64,000 bases of DNA, taken from positions 10,812,600 through 10,876,599 of the forward strand of contig CP137670.1 in assembly GCA_037976565.1 (NCBI GenBank). The letters are read 5' to 3'. The stretch is from Mesocentrotus franciscanus. Taxonomy: Eukaryota; Echinodermata; Echinoidea; Camarodonta; Strongylocentrotidae. A program made the position numbers and the translations under genes. The notes beneath the pieces are model-generated. The model saw nothing but the letters and a program-made list of their open reading frames with translations, was not told where the DNA came from and searched no databases. This document shows, piece after piece, positions 46,850-58,122 of the stretch (positions are counted from its first letter, which is position 1; each line of letters opens with the position of its first letter).

Positions 46850-49525
46850 AGGGGAAATTAGTCCGGCACTACGTTACGGTAACATAGCGACTTCAGCTAA
46901 GTTGAAATGGCTTACGAATTGTCCATAGGCCTATAATCGAAACTTCACAACTTTCTTATAATTTGTCCGATTTTATTCAAACTTTCTCCAGTCTTTTTTT
47001 TTGCCAGATCTTTCTGCGTTTATTGAAAAATCAAATACAAAACATTCAAATAACAATAATAGTATATAATTAATAGATTTACATAAAGAGTGACAATATT
47101 ACTGATATACACACAAAAATGCATATATATATATATTTATATATATAGTTGAAAACTTGAAAGTATGGAAGTAATTCAAAGAATCAAGATAAATGCAGAG
47201 GCCAACTATCATAAGCGAGAAAGCTTGAGATCGATGCAGCCGGGAAAAAGGGTGGAGTATTTGACGCTGTATAGGAGTAGGCCTATGTAGGAAAATAGAG
47301 TGTCACGTATAAGTTATTTTGTTCTGCTTCTCTGATTTTTCTGCTTTCTTTCAGAGAACTTTTCTATTAAAGTTGATACTTATAGGAAATAAAATCAAAT
47401 AAATATAGTTTATTTTATAATTGAATGAGTTATTAAAGCAATTTATGCAGCTAACATGCCATGAAAGTGTGCAGTTTTGTGTTTTATGAAAATCAAATTT
47501 CACTTAATTGACTCAGCTATCCTGACCTACGAAATCGCCTAAGGGAAAGTGGCTTTGTGAGTGACGTCAGAACCGGGATATGCTTCACGCAACTATAGGG
47601 ACTATAACTGCGATCTACACACGAATGTTCATAGAGTGGATGTCAGTCCACTCTCTCAAAACGATTGAAATATTGCCTGAATGGTCAATATCTGACATAC
47701 AGTTGTCCTCTCCCGTCCTGAAACATATCCTAATGTCAATATTCATGTCATTATTGGCATTGAAAAAGTGACAATATCCGTAAAATAACTGTTTACAACT
47801 CAACTTTTTCCGGCTTTAGCTTGCCAGCTGAGCTGTATGTACACGGAGATGAAAAATCAACCTAGCTGTACGTGTTTCAAAACAAAATTACCTATAGTAG
47901 AATCATGTTCCGAGGTGGAATTTCCTTTGACATAACAATGAATAATGTTTCTTCTCCATTTTCATTTGTCGATAACTATAATTCCATAGAATAGTGTATT
48001 TCTCGCCGTTTTGTTTTGGTTTGGTTTCAAAGTATCGTCGATCGATGACGCAAAAAATGCACTGTGTGTGTGCGGTGTGCAGTGCAGTCACGTTTACGTG
48101 TGTTTTGATGTGCGCGCAGGTAATAAAATCCGCCAGCGATACTAAATTCAATAAGCGATCAGCCGTGTAGGTAATGCGGCTGCCAAGAGCCGCACTACTC
48201 GCAGATGAATCGTAACAACAGCAGAATCGCCTCGATTTTATGGCCATGATACGATCGACTAAATTAAATATTCTTCGATTTTATTGAATTTTATTTTATT
48301 CATAATAATGATCAAATCAATACTGTTTTTTTTTTCATAGTGGAAGAGGTGAAGTCTCCGACTGATATGTCAAAGTGAAACTACATGGTGGTAAAAATCG
48401 CCGGCACCCAAATATGCAGGCTTGCTGTACAACAAAGCCGGGAACACAGCCATNNNNNNNNNNNNNNNNNNNNNNNNNNNNNNNNNNNNNNNNNNNNNNN
48501 NNNNNNNNNNNNNNNNNNNNNNNNNNNNNNNNNNNNNNNNNNNNNNNNNNNNNNNNNNNNNNNNNNNNNNNNNNNNNNNNNNNNNNNNNNNNNNNNNNNN
48601 NNNNNNNNNNNNNNNNNNNNNNNNNNNNNNNNNNNNNNNNNNNNNNNNNNNNNNNNNNNNNNNNNNNNNNNNNNNNNNNNNNNNNNNNNNNNNNNNNNNN
48701 NNNNNNNNNNNNNNNNNNNNNNNNNNNNNNNNNNNNNNNNNNNNNNNNNNNNNNNNNNNNNNNNNNNNNNNNNNNNNNNNNNNNNNNNNNNNNNNNNNNN
48801 NNNNNNNNNNNNNNNNNNNNNNNNNNNNNNNNNNNNNNNNNNNNNNNNNNNNNNNNNNNNNNNNNNNNNNNNNNNNNNNNNNNNNNNNNNNNNNNNNNNN
48901 NNNNNNNNNNNNNNNNNNNNNNNNNNNNNNNNNNNNNNNNNNNNNNNNNNNNNCGGGACACAGCCATAGTTTCACCTTCTTTTTCCCCATTTGTCAACGT
49001 TTTTATTTCACAAATAATACATTTCTTAGAATATCAAGATGGAAATATTAATGAGAAGTAACTTACAAACGATGTTGTATTATAATTTATTCTATAGTAA
49101 GGGTAAAATAACACATAAGTTGAAGCTGTGTTTTCAGCCTTATAATGTTATACATGCATTCTACTAGATACCCGGAAGTGGCACACTAGCCACGCCTCCC
49201 TTTCCTACGTCACAGCTAAAGGCCGTTTCGGATGACAATAGGGCAAATTTGTCCCAGAGAATAGGGTAATTGTTTTCACCCTAATTTCGCTTTTTTGGAA
49301 GTGTTATATTGTTTGAATGTCATCCAAGCTCATTGTATGGCTTATAAGCTCATATCTCATATTTTGGGCTCTTCTATGAATATCAACTTTAAAGGGAAAT
49401 CCAACGAAAATAGACAACTTCTTTAAAAGTTATGAATTGTTGACAGTTGTAATCACTATACGTATGGGCACTTCAAATTGGCTGAAGCGGTAATGTCAGT
49501 GTGATGTAGTGCCGGACTACTTTCC
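46850..49525. mobile_element. Possible 2.7-kb TIR element spanning the gap
   Basis: TAGTCCGGCACTAC near 46860 continues for about 60 bases (CTTCAGCTAAGTTGAAATGG). The same sequence with changes is found inverted at 49450-49515, ending GTAGTGCCGGACTA. About three quarters of the 60 bases agree. The two could be the ends of one element or two copies of a short repeat facing each other. The interior includes an assembly gap and no clear coding frame. Confidence 0.45.
48454..48953. other. Assembly gap, exactly 500 N
   Basis: A run of 500 N is a placeholder size. The sequence just before the gap (CGGGAACACAGCCAT) is repeated just after it (CGGGACACAGCCAT) with one base difference. Long 'open frames' over the N have no meaning. 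Confidence 0.98.
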
Positions 49526-50204
49526 CATCTGTTCCAACATATAAAATTACTAACATTTAAATGTTTCAAAAAATCATGGCTCAGGAGGGTCTATTTCTTT
49601 AGAGGACCCGTAATGATATGCTATCTATAATATATTTTGAGTAGTGCCCCAAGAGAGAAGGAACTTATGAGAAAAACAGATATTAATGTTTTTTGTGTAC
49701 ACGGCAAATGGGAGAGTTATCTACGTCCTACGTCACAATTGCTATGTCAGACATGCTGTAGCATAACCAGGAAAAAGGCATTGATGTATTGTACATGTAT
49801 GAAAGCATGCAATTCTATTATGAGCGTGTGCTGAGCTGGGGGAAATTACATACCATTGTCTATTGTGGAATATTACTTTAGTCTGACATGTCTGACATAG
49901 CAACTTATCAGTGTTGCTATTGTTTGTTGTATCGTAACAGGTGGTCAACTTTGGCAAAGGTACATACCATTTTCTCAAGTTAGCACATTGATGACTGACA
50001 GATGATGTCACAAGGGAATGAGATCTGGAGGATTTTTAGGGTGGAGCTTAGCAAGTCTGAAAAAAAATATTTCAAAAAAAATTTAAAAATCTATGAAACA
50101 CATTCAGAAGTTTACATATCAAAATATGAGATGTATGCGGACTACACAACAACAGAAATAAATTTGTATTTGGATGGCACGGGCCCTTTAAGGGACATTT
50201 CGCA
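49526..50204. other. Intron sequence, no gene seen
   Basis: Contains an inverted pair, TTGCTATGTCAGACATG at about 49739 and CATGTCTGACATAGCAA at about 49887, probably another small foldback element. Otherwise nothing. Confidence 0.5.
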
Positions 50205-51105
50205 AAAGTTGGACTCTTATCACAATCAGTATCTCACTTGTTCACACCTGAGAGGAAGAAAAAATCTCACAAGCGAACACACAATGAGATAATAACACCC
50301 GCCTTTGCGCGTTCTGGAAAAGAGACGCAGCAAGTCCACATACCTTGATTTAGCGTGTGAGCATTCAAGGCGTGGTGCATTGTGGGATACAAAATATCCA
50401 TAATGATCCCATTGCATCCGTGAACCATGTAGTGAGTAAACCAAGCCTATGGGAAGGAGAGAATTATGTAAACTACATTCCATGTACAGTGCTCGCCCAC
50501 TGTGAGTTTCTTTTTCTAAACAAAATAATATTACCCAACAGTTATATTCTCATCACGATCAGAATTTCGGTGAGAACCTGAACGTTTTTTAACCTCTCAC
50601 CAACTATTGATCTACGTGTGAATGGCCCTTTACTCCTTGCTAGGGATTTCCTGCAAAGCAGTATTTTTTCTGAACACACTACCCTGGGTTACGAACAGAA
50701 AACAAATAAATAATAAATCATGAAACGAATGTTTTGAACACTAAGAGGAAGTACATGCATTTAACCTTATTTACTATTACTTTCTGGCAAGTCCCCATTC
50801 CTTTGTTATATTGATAATGAGAGCGAAGAACAAAATTTGAGAATATGGCTCGCAACACATAGTCGGATTTAAAAGGGCACAACCGCCCTTGCCCTTTGAA
50901 AACCCAGGAAAAATATGTCCCTCCTGTCATGGTTGCTGGGTGTTGTGTATTTGCGCCCCTTCCGATGCTATGGCTAGACTCCAAAAGGCAAAAGCAAATA
51001 ATTATAATAACCTTTTCCACCTTATGTTTTATGTTCAGTATTTTTTTTTTCTACTCGTATAAACTTGCTCATCTGAAAATTTTTCGGAATGGTGCCACTC
51101 CACCC
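50205..51105 (+). repeat. Segmental duplication D1, copy 2
   Basis: Second copy of 45962-46770, about 4.3 kb downstream. It lacks the 115-bp MITE and carries about 150 extra bases at 50490-50690. Confidence 0.85.
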
Positions 51106-51825
51106 CTTCCCCCTTTTTGAACAAAATCCTGGACACATCCCTATTCGATTCACTTCAACAGACCGGCTTACAAATATATTCAAATTGTAAACATACTGTT
51201 TAAAGAAAGGTTGTTCTTGACCACCATAAAATACATTTTTTTAATACTGTTTAAAGAAAGGTTGTTCTTGACAACCTTAAAGCTCGTCCGAGACTTGCCC
51301 TACATGGCAACAGGTAATGTATGCAGACTGGATTCCAAGTATTGTAGTTCATTCACTAATAACATGTTAATGGGTACCTCGTCTCTAGATCCCCAGGAAA
51401 GAAACATCTACAAATTTGAATATGATAGTAAACCGGTCTATTAAGAAATGAATTACTTCAAGACATTTCTCTGCGGTCAGTATAGACCCATGCCAACATT
51501 ACTTGATTGTATATTTTCTATGAACTGCTCTTGGTGAAACTCTTGGTAAAAGGGGAGGGAATCTTTTTATTTTTATTTTATTTTTGATCATGTTTGTTTA
51601 CTCCTAACAAATCAATACTTGATATGTAAACAACTATTTTGTTATCACAGACCTTTAGTTTATTGATTGAATAAAAATCTGCACATTAATATAGCGGAGC
51701 TCAGAGCTATGCAAATAATAGTCTACCGCGCTGAATACACAGTATTATATCAGACGAATCGACTGTAGCTGATCCGCCGTGATAAGGTGCTTAAGCAATC
51801 AAGAAATTGCTGTCTAAGTATATTA

Positions 51826-52312
51826 AAAGAAACTTTACCCTGAGGAATAAGTGTAGGTATTCTGAAAAATGAGATGTATTTCTGTCCTTTGATGTACAAT
51901 ATTCCTTATGAAAATGTACAAAAGATATATAAATGAATATTTTCTTGGCATGATGTGATGCCTTTTAGCATGACATGGGCGCAGCCATTTTCTTGAAAAT
52001 GTGACGTACCAGGTGAAGTTGTACATGTATCATGCACAAAGTTTCAGTTGGAAAGACTTTTTAAAACAATAACAAAACCTTTACTTTTCAATGAGGAAAA
52101 TCATAGTTGAGAAGATAGAAATGATATTTGGTGAAAGATATATAAAGGGAACAATTGATACTAATTCATTAAAAAATACTAAAATATAGCAGTTGACAAA
52201 TCTCTTTCATTGTTGAGAAACCTTCACCCCAGGAAAGCACCAATCATTTATGCGATTTGCGTTATGGCAGTTGTATTACAAAGGATAATAGCAGGTGAAT
52301 GAAATGCTTCAT
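51826..52312 (+). repeat. Dispersed repeat D2, copy 2
   Basis: Matches 2523-3022 in the same orientation over its whole length. Confidence 0.75.
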
Positions 52313-52639
52313 CACCACCGGACTCGAAGGACTAGAAACCGTGAACCACGACCCAAGGTCAGGTGACGTAGTCGCCACTGGAGACGAAACCTCTACCTGT
52401 AAGCAGGCATCGTAATAAAAAAAAATAATCCTTTAAATCTTGTGTGTGTCTCTTTAAACGTACGAGAAGAGAAATGCCGACCATTGCCGTTAGTTCTTTT
52501 TATTGCTGTAAGATTTTATATATCCTGCATTATCATTGCGGTGGTTTTGTTTTCAAAATAGTTTTGTATTTTGTATTTGTACTGCATTTTATAATGATTA
52601 TTTTGATAACATAACACACTAGATAAGATATGATGTTAT

Positions 52640-52875
52640 GTATGCGGGCACCTCGCTGCCCAATACATAAGTACACATATCATATATTCGGTCACCTCGA
52701 TGCACGAATATCAGGATGTTTGGGCATATCGTCGTCCAGATTCATCATGTTTCTAAATATTTTTAGCGAGTGAAGTGAACAAGCGCAGTAAAAATGTAAC
52801 TTCGATTTACAAAATATAATATATATTCGGGCACCTTACTGCCCGAATGTGATGATATTCGGTTACCTCGCCATG
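52640..52875. repeat. Cluster of ATTCGGGCACCT hairpin units
   Basis: Small hairpins sharing one pattern: GGGCACCTCGCTGCCC (52646), ATATTCGGTCACC..CACGAATAT (52684), ATTCGGGCACCTTAC then TGCCCGAAT (52825), and a half unit ATTCGGTTACCTCGCC (52857). A looser one is at 52716. The conserved loop core CACCT[TC][AG]CTG sits between complementary GGGC/GCCC arms. Function unknown. Confidence 0.7.
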
Positions 52876-53200
52876 AAAGAGGCATTCTGACAACTTGTTT
52901 ACTTATTAAGAGGGTATTCAGCACTGCCTGAAATCATACCGTTTCTAAATGTTGCGTAGGAGTGAATCGAGTGAGGAAAAAGAGACACTCCATTGTCTTT
53001 AAAAATGTAATTTTTATGAAATGCCAAATGTGTTTTTGTTTTTTTGTCACAAAATTAACGTTGATTTCATAATGGATAAAAAAAAGATTCTGTAATTCAT
53101 TTCCCTCGCGGCACCCCTTAAAACGTCCTGCGGCACCACAGAGATGAAAAAACGTTGATATAGGCAATAAAACAGGAGATTGAAATTGCCCTTGAGTTAA

Positions 53201-53598
53201 AGGTAAAGACCAGTTTTGGAAACGCCCCTCTCTCAAAAACATGAAATGGAAGCTCTCATTACCAATCATGTGAAAGAATGTGTTTTGACTAATACGTGAT
53301 GATACAAATTTTGCCGGGAAAGTCGGGAAACCGCCTACTAATTGATATATTTGGTAAATTATTATATCTATTGGGACCAAATAGATATCGCGCACGTGGT
53401 CGCGTAGTCCCGTATACATCTTTCTGTGTACAGTGCTTGTAACTTTACCAAGACTGGGCCAAATTTCTTATCATTTTGATGATTCCAGAACCTTGCAGTA
53501 CACACCAATACTTATATGCTAGATAATCCACCTTTTCTGATCGATTCCACAACGTTTCTTTCACAATGCAATCGCATGACCAGAACTGGTCTTTATCT
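53201..53598 (+). mobile_element. TTAA-flanked MITE family, copy 4
   Basis: Same family as 36102-36490, with TTAA at 53197-53200 and 53599-53602. It ends only 57 bases before the ZIP exon 2 acceptor; the polypyrimidine tract and a possible branch point (CTTAAC, 53615) lie just outside it. Confidence 0.85.
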
Positions 53599-53655
53599 TT
53601 AATCTTTTGAAAGTCTTAACTATATCCTCGCTCTCTTTCTGTCCGCCTTTTCTAG

Positions 53656-53946
53656 TGCCAATATGACTTCGCATCCGACGTCTTTTCCACCCTCGATATC
53701 GACGCTGCGCACGGACTCGACGAAGCCGCGTTTCTCCGTGCAAGTCCCTTATTCCTCTTCGGAGCGTACGACATGGTTTCGGTATGCCAGGCCGGTCGTG
53801 GCGGCACAGATCTCACTGAAAGTGTGGTGATGACGTCATTAAAGATGGCGGCACCTGATGCGTCTAACATGACCTTAACTGAGAATGACCTTGAAGTAAT
53901 CCTGGACTCGATCCGTGACAGCTATACCGAGTCAACGAACGCAAAG
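53656..53946 (+). CDS. SLC39A4/12-like: ZIP4/ZIP12-type zinc transporter, exon 2
   Basis: Ninety-seven codons, phase 0 at both ends (TTTTCTAG|TGC ... AAG|GTGAGG). It opens with Cys and reads CQYDFASDVF, then DEAAFLRASPLFLFGAYDMV, and the partner Cys at codon 44. This is the first of three cysteine-bounded helical modules in the ectodomain, equivalent to the part of human ZIP4 that starts at its 'KCLSVEDAL' region. The second half has an N-glycosylation site (NMT) and the helix ENDLEVILDSIRDSYTE, which leads into the next module. The frame is intact. A minus-strand frame over the same bases is a shadow. Confidence 0.85.
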
Positions 53947-55462
53947 GTGAGGGGCATTTGATAACGTTTTATTCAATACAAATATTGACTGGTGCAGTTT
54001 ATAATATTACATTATTCGGGGTGTATGAAGGTGTTGTGTGTTTGTTTGACTATTAAGTGTGTATGCATGAGGGACCGGAAGGAAAGACGGGATATGTCTT
54101 TTGGTTTGTGTGTGTTTTGTGTGATGTTTTGTTATTGTTTTGTTTGTTTTTGAAAAATGTATTGTTTAAATCTCTACCTACAGGACTAGTACTATGCTTT
54201 ATTTTAAGATAATTATAATTTGATATGAACAAAGCATTGTTTGATTTTTTGTTAAAGTATATATACTTTGAATATTATCCTTTGTATACTGTATTGGATG
54301 AAAAGAAAATGTATACATTTAATTTGACTTGTAATTTATGATGTTATTTGTATTAACTTTGTTTTGGTTTGTACTACTTCTTTTTGGAGAAATAAAACAT
54401 TTCCAATAAAACAAAATCGAAACAAGGCTAGGAGTGAAATACGCTAATTACAATCCTTGCAATCGATATCACGTGACGCTCTTTGGACCAATCACATCTT
54501 CGTATCTGTCAGAGCTATCTATTACATTGGTATAATATATAATGTTTAATATCATTGGTAAAGGTATATAATTTTCGAATAGTAGAATAATATATGATAT
54601 ATAGGAGGTGGGAAAGGGAATATGATTAGATTATTGGTTATGACTGATTTGCCTAGACGGGATGTGACTATTTTTTATAGCAAAGAAAAGATATCTTGTC
54701 ATGACTAAACTTAATTCTTATATCCCTATTTGTACTATTCTATTATTCAAATTTAATATGATAAAATATAGTTCTACAGATGTATGCTATATAATAAACA
54801 TGATAAATATTCATTGTACAGCGCATACTACAGGAATGTCTCCAAGCACGTTTAAATTGTCAATAGAGAAAGTTAAAAATAAAATTCTGTAAAAGAATCA
54901 TAAAACTAGTACAGCAAAGGGAAAGTTGACGGCATGTCAATTAGATAAACGCATGTACAAACTCGATTATGCACATTGCAACCAAAGTATTGCTAAGAAT
55001 TCAGAAACAAAACTAAGCGAAGCCTAGTAGGCATAAGCTACAAATCAATATTAGTTTAAACGTTATATTCATAATATATTTACTCAATAATTAGTCAGCC
55101 TAGCAATATCAAAAGAACGTTAAAGCAACACAAATTATGAATAAAAAATAACACGATCGCAACTGTCTTCGGAATATCGAATCAAAGGAAAATGTCCACA
55201 CTTTGTTCTATGTCCCATAGAAATCATATTCGAATTACCTAATTTGTCATTGCCATCTTTTTAGGTGGCCAACAAAATCTATTAAGATTGCGTTTGGGTG
55301 ATTTCTCGAAAGTTGTTGCTATCTTGTTATAAATAAAACTTTAACATAATCAATTCTTAAATGAGTAGGTGTTGCGATCAATCATGAGCATTCCATGGAC
55401 TATCAGAGGAATTAGGGAATTCAAATGAATGCGACCCTCTCTTTTTATTGTACTTTTCAAAG
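53947..55462 (+). other. Intron 2 of the ZIP gene
   Basis: 1516 bp, GTGAGG..TTTTCAAAG. The T/G-rich stretch 54000-54420, ending in AAATAAAACATTTCC, resembles a retroelement 3' end, unassigned. Confidence 0.75.
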
Positions 55463-55670
55463 TGCTTTAGCGTTGAATCTGTCTTCGACGAAACCGTGGA
55501 TGACCACGAAGCAGGGGCTGACGATGTCGAGCTCCAGAGCGCGGCGCAGGCCGTGGTCGCAGGTCTGCTACAAGGGCACTGCATAGGAGAACCCACTCTG
55601 CCCTCGACCACGGAGTTCACCGAGGCAATATTCGACACGTATGCGACTTCGGGCGTCATTACCGAGGACG
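55463..55670 (+). CDS. SLC39A4/12-like: ZIP4/ZIP12-type zinc transporter, exon 3
   Basis: Sixty-nine codons plus one base, phase 0 in, phase 1 out (GACG|GTGAGC). It begins CFSVESVFDE, then DDHEAGADDVEL and VVAGLLQGHC. The two cysteines are 39 residues apart, exactly as in exon 5. This is the second cysteine-bounded module. The last part (TEFTEAIFDTYATSGVITED) matches the 'QYFVDFVFQQ.....MT' stretch of ZIP4 that precedes the His-rich loop. GC content is well above the flanks, as in exon 2. The frame is intact. Confidence 0.85.
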
Positions 55671-56516
55671 GTGAGCATAAGAGAATACTTTTTTTCTTTT
55701 TTTTTCCAAATAAATTTGGTATTCAATTATTCTTGAACAAGAACAAAACAAAGAGAATAAGCATAAGAGAATACGATTGTTAAGACTGTCAGGAAATCAA
55801 CCCATGAGCATCTTCAAAACCCTATCGTGTTTCATATGTAAAATAATTTTGGGATGATGTAATAATTAAGTAATTGTACTGTTCTTACATTTCGAAATTT
55901 GATGCTCGAGGTTATTGAATTTGCTTATAATTATAAGGTCGATTTCTCGGAATTTTTCTTTGCGCACGTATTAACCAAATGACATTCGTCAATCAAGACG
56001 AAGGACGTTTTCAAAGGACAACAGATGTCCTCCATTAATTGGTGCAACAGTGAAAAACTGAGACCTTTCAGTCACGCTGTTTTATAGAAGTTCACTTCTT
56101 TAACTACTTTCAAATAACATACCCCTGTATAAAAATAAATTATTAAAAAATCATATCAAAATACCCATGAATTGTTAAGCCTACATAATTGTGACGGCAA
56201 TCCGTGATAATGAAGTTTTCTTTGATGAATAGACCATGTTTCTTGGGCATTTGCATCTAATTTTTAAAGGGGTAGGTTAAATCAGCAAGGTAAATGTCCA
56301 TTGGGTTTATGCACAGTGGAGCAGCGTGCATGAAACATAAAAGTGGGGAATATCCATTGACGATCGAATTTGCAGAGAGTAGTTTTTACAGATTTGAGAA
56401 ATTTTCGGGTTGCTACAAAAATACATATGATAATACCCCCTCCGCCTCTCTCTGTCTCTCCCTCTATCTCTAACTCATTTTTTTTCTTTAAACCTTCTCT
56501 TTACAACGCAACGCAG
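55671..56516 (+). other. Intron 3 of the ZIP gene
   Basis: 846 bp, GTGAGC..CAACGCAG. Pyrimidine-rich 3' end (CTCTCTCTGTCTCTCCCTC). No repeat recognised. Confidence 0.7.
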
Positions 56517-56703
56517 AGTTTGCACACATGATGATAGCACTTGGAATCGGTGGGGAACATGTCCACATCCATGCTGAGACCCGTAGGAGGAGGGATGTGA
56601 TGGCAAAAGCTCAAAGGGGCGGAGCATAGAGAAGCGAGCTACAGTATTGGCTGATGCTCACCACGACAATCATAGCCATTCAGAAGTTGCGAATGTCACA
56701 ACG
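56517..56703 (+). CDS. SLC39A4/12-like: ZIP4/ZIP12-type zinc transporter, exon 4 (frame broken)
   Basis: Phase 1 in: G|AG TTT gives EFAHMMIALGIGGEHVHIHA, the helix and start of the His-rich loop that in ZIP4/ZIP12 links the helix-rich domain to the PCD and is thought to bind metal. The frame then hits TAG at 56626. The other half of the loop, ADAHHDNHSHSEVANVTT, is in a second frame and runs to ACG|GTAAGA in phase 0, fitting exon 5. At 187 bases the exon is one short of what the two phases require. The G run in AAAGGGGCGG (about 56614) is the likely place. Assembly error or inactivating deletion. Confidence 0.7.
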
Positions 56704-56754
56704 GTAAGACGGATCGACTTTAATGTGTTATGCCCTTGCTCGCTCACGAGGCGT

Positions 56755-56998
56755 TAATAGGGACTTTTAGATTTGCACGTCGACGTAGTGGACTGCAACG
56801 TGTGCCATTCTTTCAAGGCACTGGCCCGTGCCCGGCAGTGCCTTAAAAGGACGTCACATTACCTTAAAAGGATGTCACCGTGGCAGTCCACGTTCTCGTC
56901 GTGTAAAATCTAAAAGTCCCTAATAGGGACTTTTAGATTGAAAGAATGGCACACGTGGCAGTCCACTACGTCGACGTGCAAATCTAAAAGTCACTAAT
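56755..56998. mobile_element. Two-level hairpin element
   Basis: The outer arms are GGGACTTTTAGATTTGCACG / CGTGCAAATCTAAAAGTCAC with GTCGACGTAGTGGACTGCAA next to the left arm and its complement next to the right. Inside is a second inverted pair (GGGACTTTTAGATT again at 56926, opposite AATCTAAAAGTCCC at 56910) and a CAAGGCACTG..CAGTGCCTT hairpin. It starts 51 bases after the exon 4 donor. Confidence 0.8.
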
Positions 56999-57445
56999 AA
57001 TTTGACACAGGACTGCGTCAGCGACTGGCCCGGTCTTTGACGCACAATAAGAGAGTGGAATGATAGAGAAGAGTAACATGTTCTACGTTATATTGCAAAT
57101 CTTATTTGATCTCAATTCTATGTAAGATATTTTCACATTTTGATTCATTTATGGAAATCGAATTATTTGAATTTGACACAAAAAACCTTACAAACTTGAC
57201 AAAAGATGAATTACGATAATGCTCGTTGCACACAAGGCGTTATTTCGATCGCCTTACTGATTGCGCCAGTTATGCCTATGGCGGAAATCAGTTCTCACTG
57301 TTCCTATACGTCAGCAAACAAGGCGAACTTTGTATGGTCCGCTTGGGTACTTGAACAACATCTCCGCCTATGTAACAGAAGAGACTTTCAAAAAGAAACT
57401 CAAAACTTAATTATTCCCATATTAAGTCGAGTCCGTATTGCTGCT

Positions 57446-57826
57446 GTGAGTTAGAGAGGTGTTAACTTTGGATGGTATTCTCGAAAGCGGACTAACTTTA
57501 GTCCATGTTGTAATCCTCCGCCTAAGTAGGGAATGCCAAGTGTCCATATAAATATGTTTTTTAATGATTAAGCCTGTCACTAAATTAGAATAAAATGTTT
57601 TCATTAAAGAAATATTTTGTAATCATATTGTAAATTACAACAATATAACTATGAAATAATTATGTTATCACGGTAATTAAGGGACATATCAAAATATTCA
57701 AAACTATATTCATATGGACATTTGGCATTCCATACTTAGTCGGAGGATTAAACCATGGACGAAATTTAGTCCGCTTTCAATAATACCACCCTATGTGTTA
57801 AATATTATCAACACCTCTCTGACTCT
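57446..57826. mobile_element. Foldback MITE (GGTATTC type, long arms)
   Basis: Left GTTAGAGAGGTGTTAA, GGATGGTATTC and AAGCGGACTAACTTTAGTCC; the right side carries the complements down to CTCTCTGACTCTCAAC. GGAATGCCAAGTGTCCATAT pairs with ATATGGACATTTGGCATTCC-like sequence. The terminus is shared with 40678-40981. Confidence 0.8.
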
Positions 57827-58122
57827 CAACGAGACAGGTGATAAACTTGTCTGATGCCATTGCTATTTTTATGTCCTTATCTTTTATAATATTATGAACA
57901 TCATGCCCAATCTCTGTATATAGATAAATACTATGATTAACTGCTAAGTGCTATATGTATACATGTTATTGTTCCAAATACATTTCTTGGATGTTGTGTG
58001 TGTCAGCGCTCTGATCAGTATTCTGTAAATAAGTTATTAACAGTCAATGTAGGTTCTATTTTATTTATGACATACTCAAATGATGAAACATCCAATTATG
58101 ATAGTTACCAATTTGTTAAAGG

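Larger units (their letters stand above)
43899..53655 (+). other. Intron 1 of the ZIP gene (9.8 kb)
   Basis: GTAAAA..TTTTCTAG. It holds the GA-rich tract, several MITEs, a segmental duplication, a TIR element spanning an assembly gap, the D2 repeat, a hairpin cluster and a TTAA-flanked MITE. No further exon of the gene or of any other gene was found in it. Confidence 0.7.

Noticed and set aside
48335..49061. Open frames of 194-228 codons across the gap
   Set aside because: They consist almost only of N and have no information.
52934..53419. 161-codon minus-strand frame
   Set aside because: More than a third lies in a TTAA-family MITE (the same peptide appears at 41104-41289), so it is a repeat artefact.
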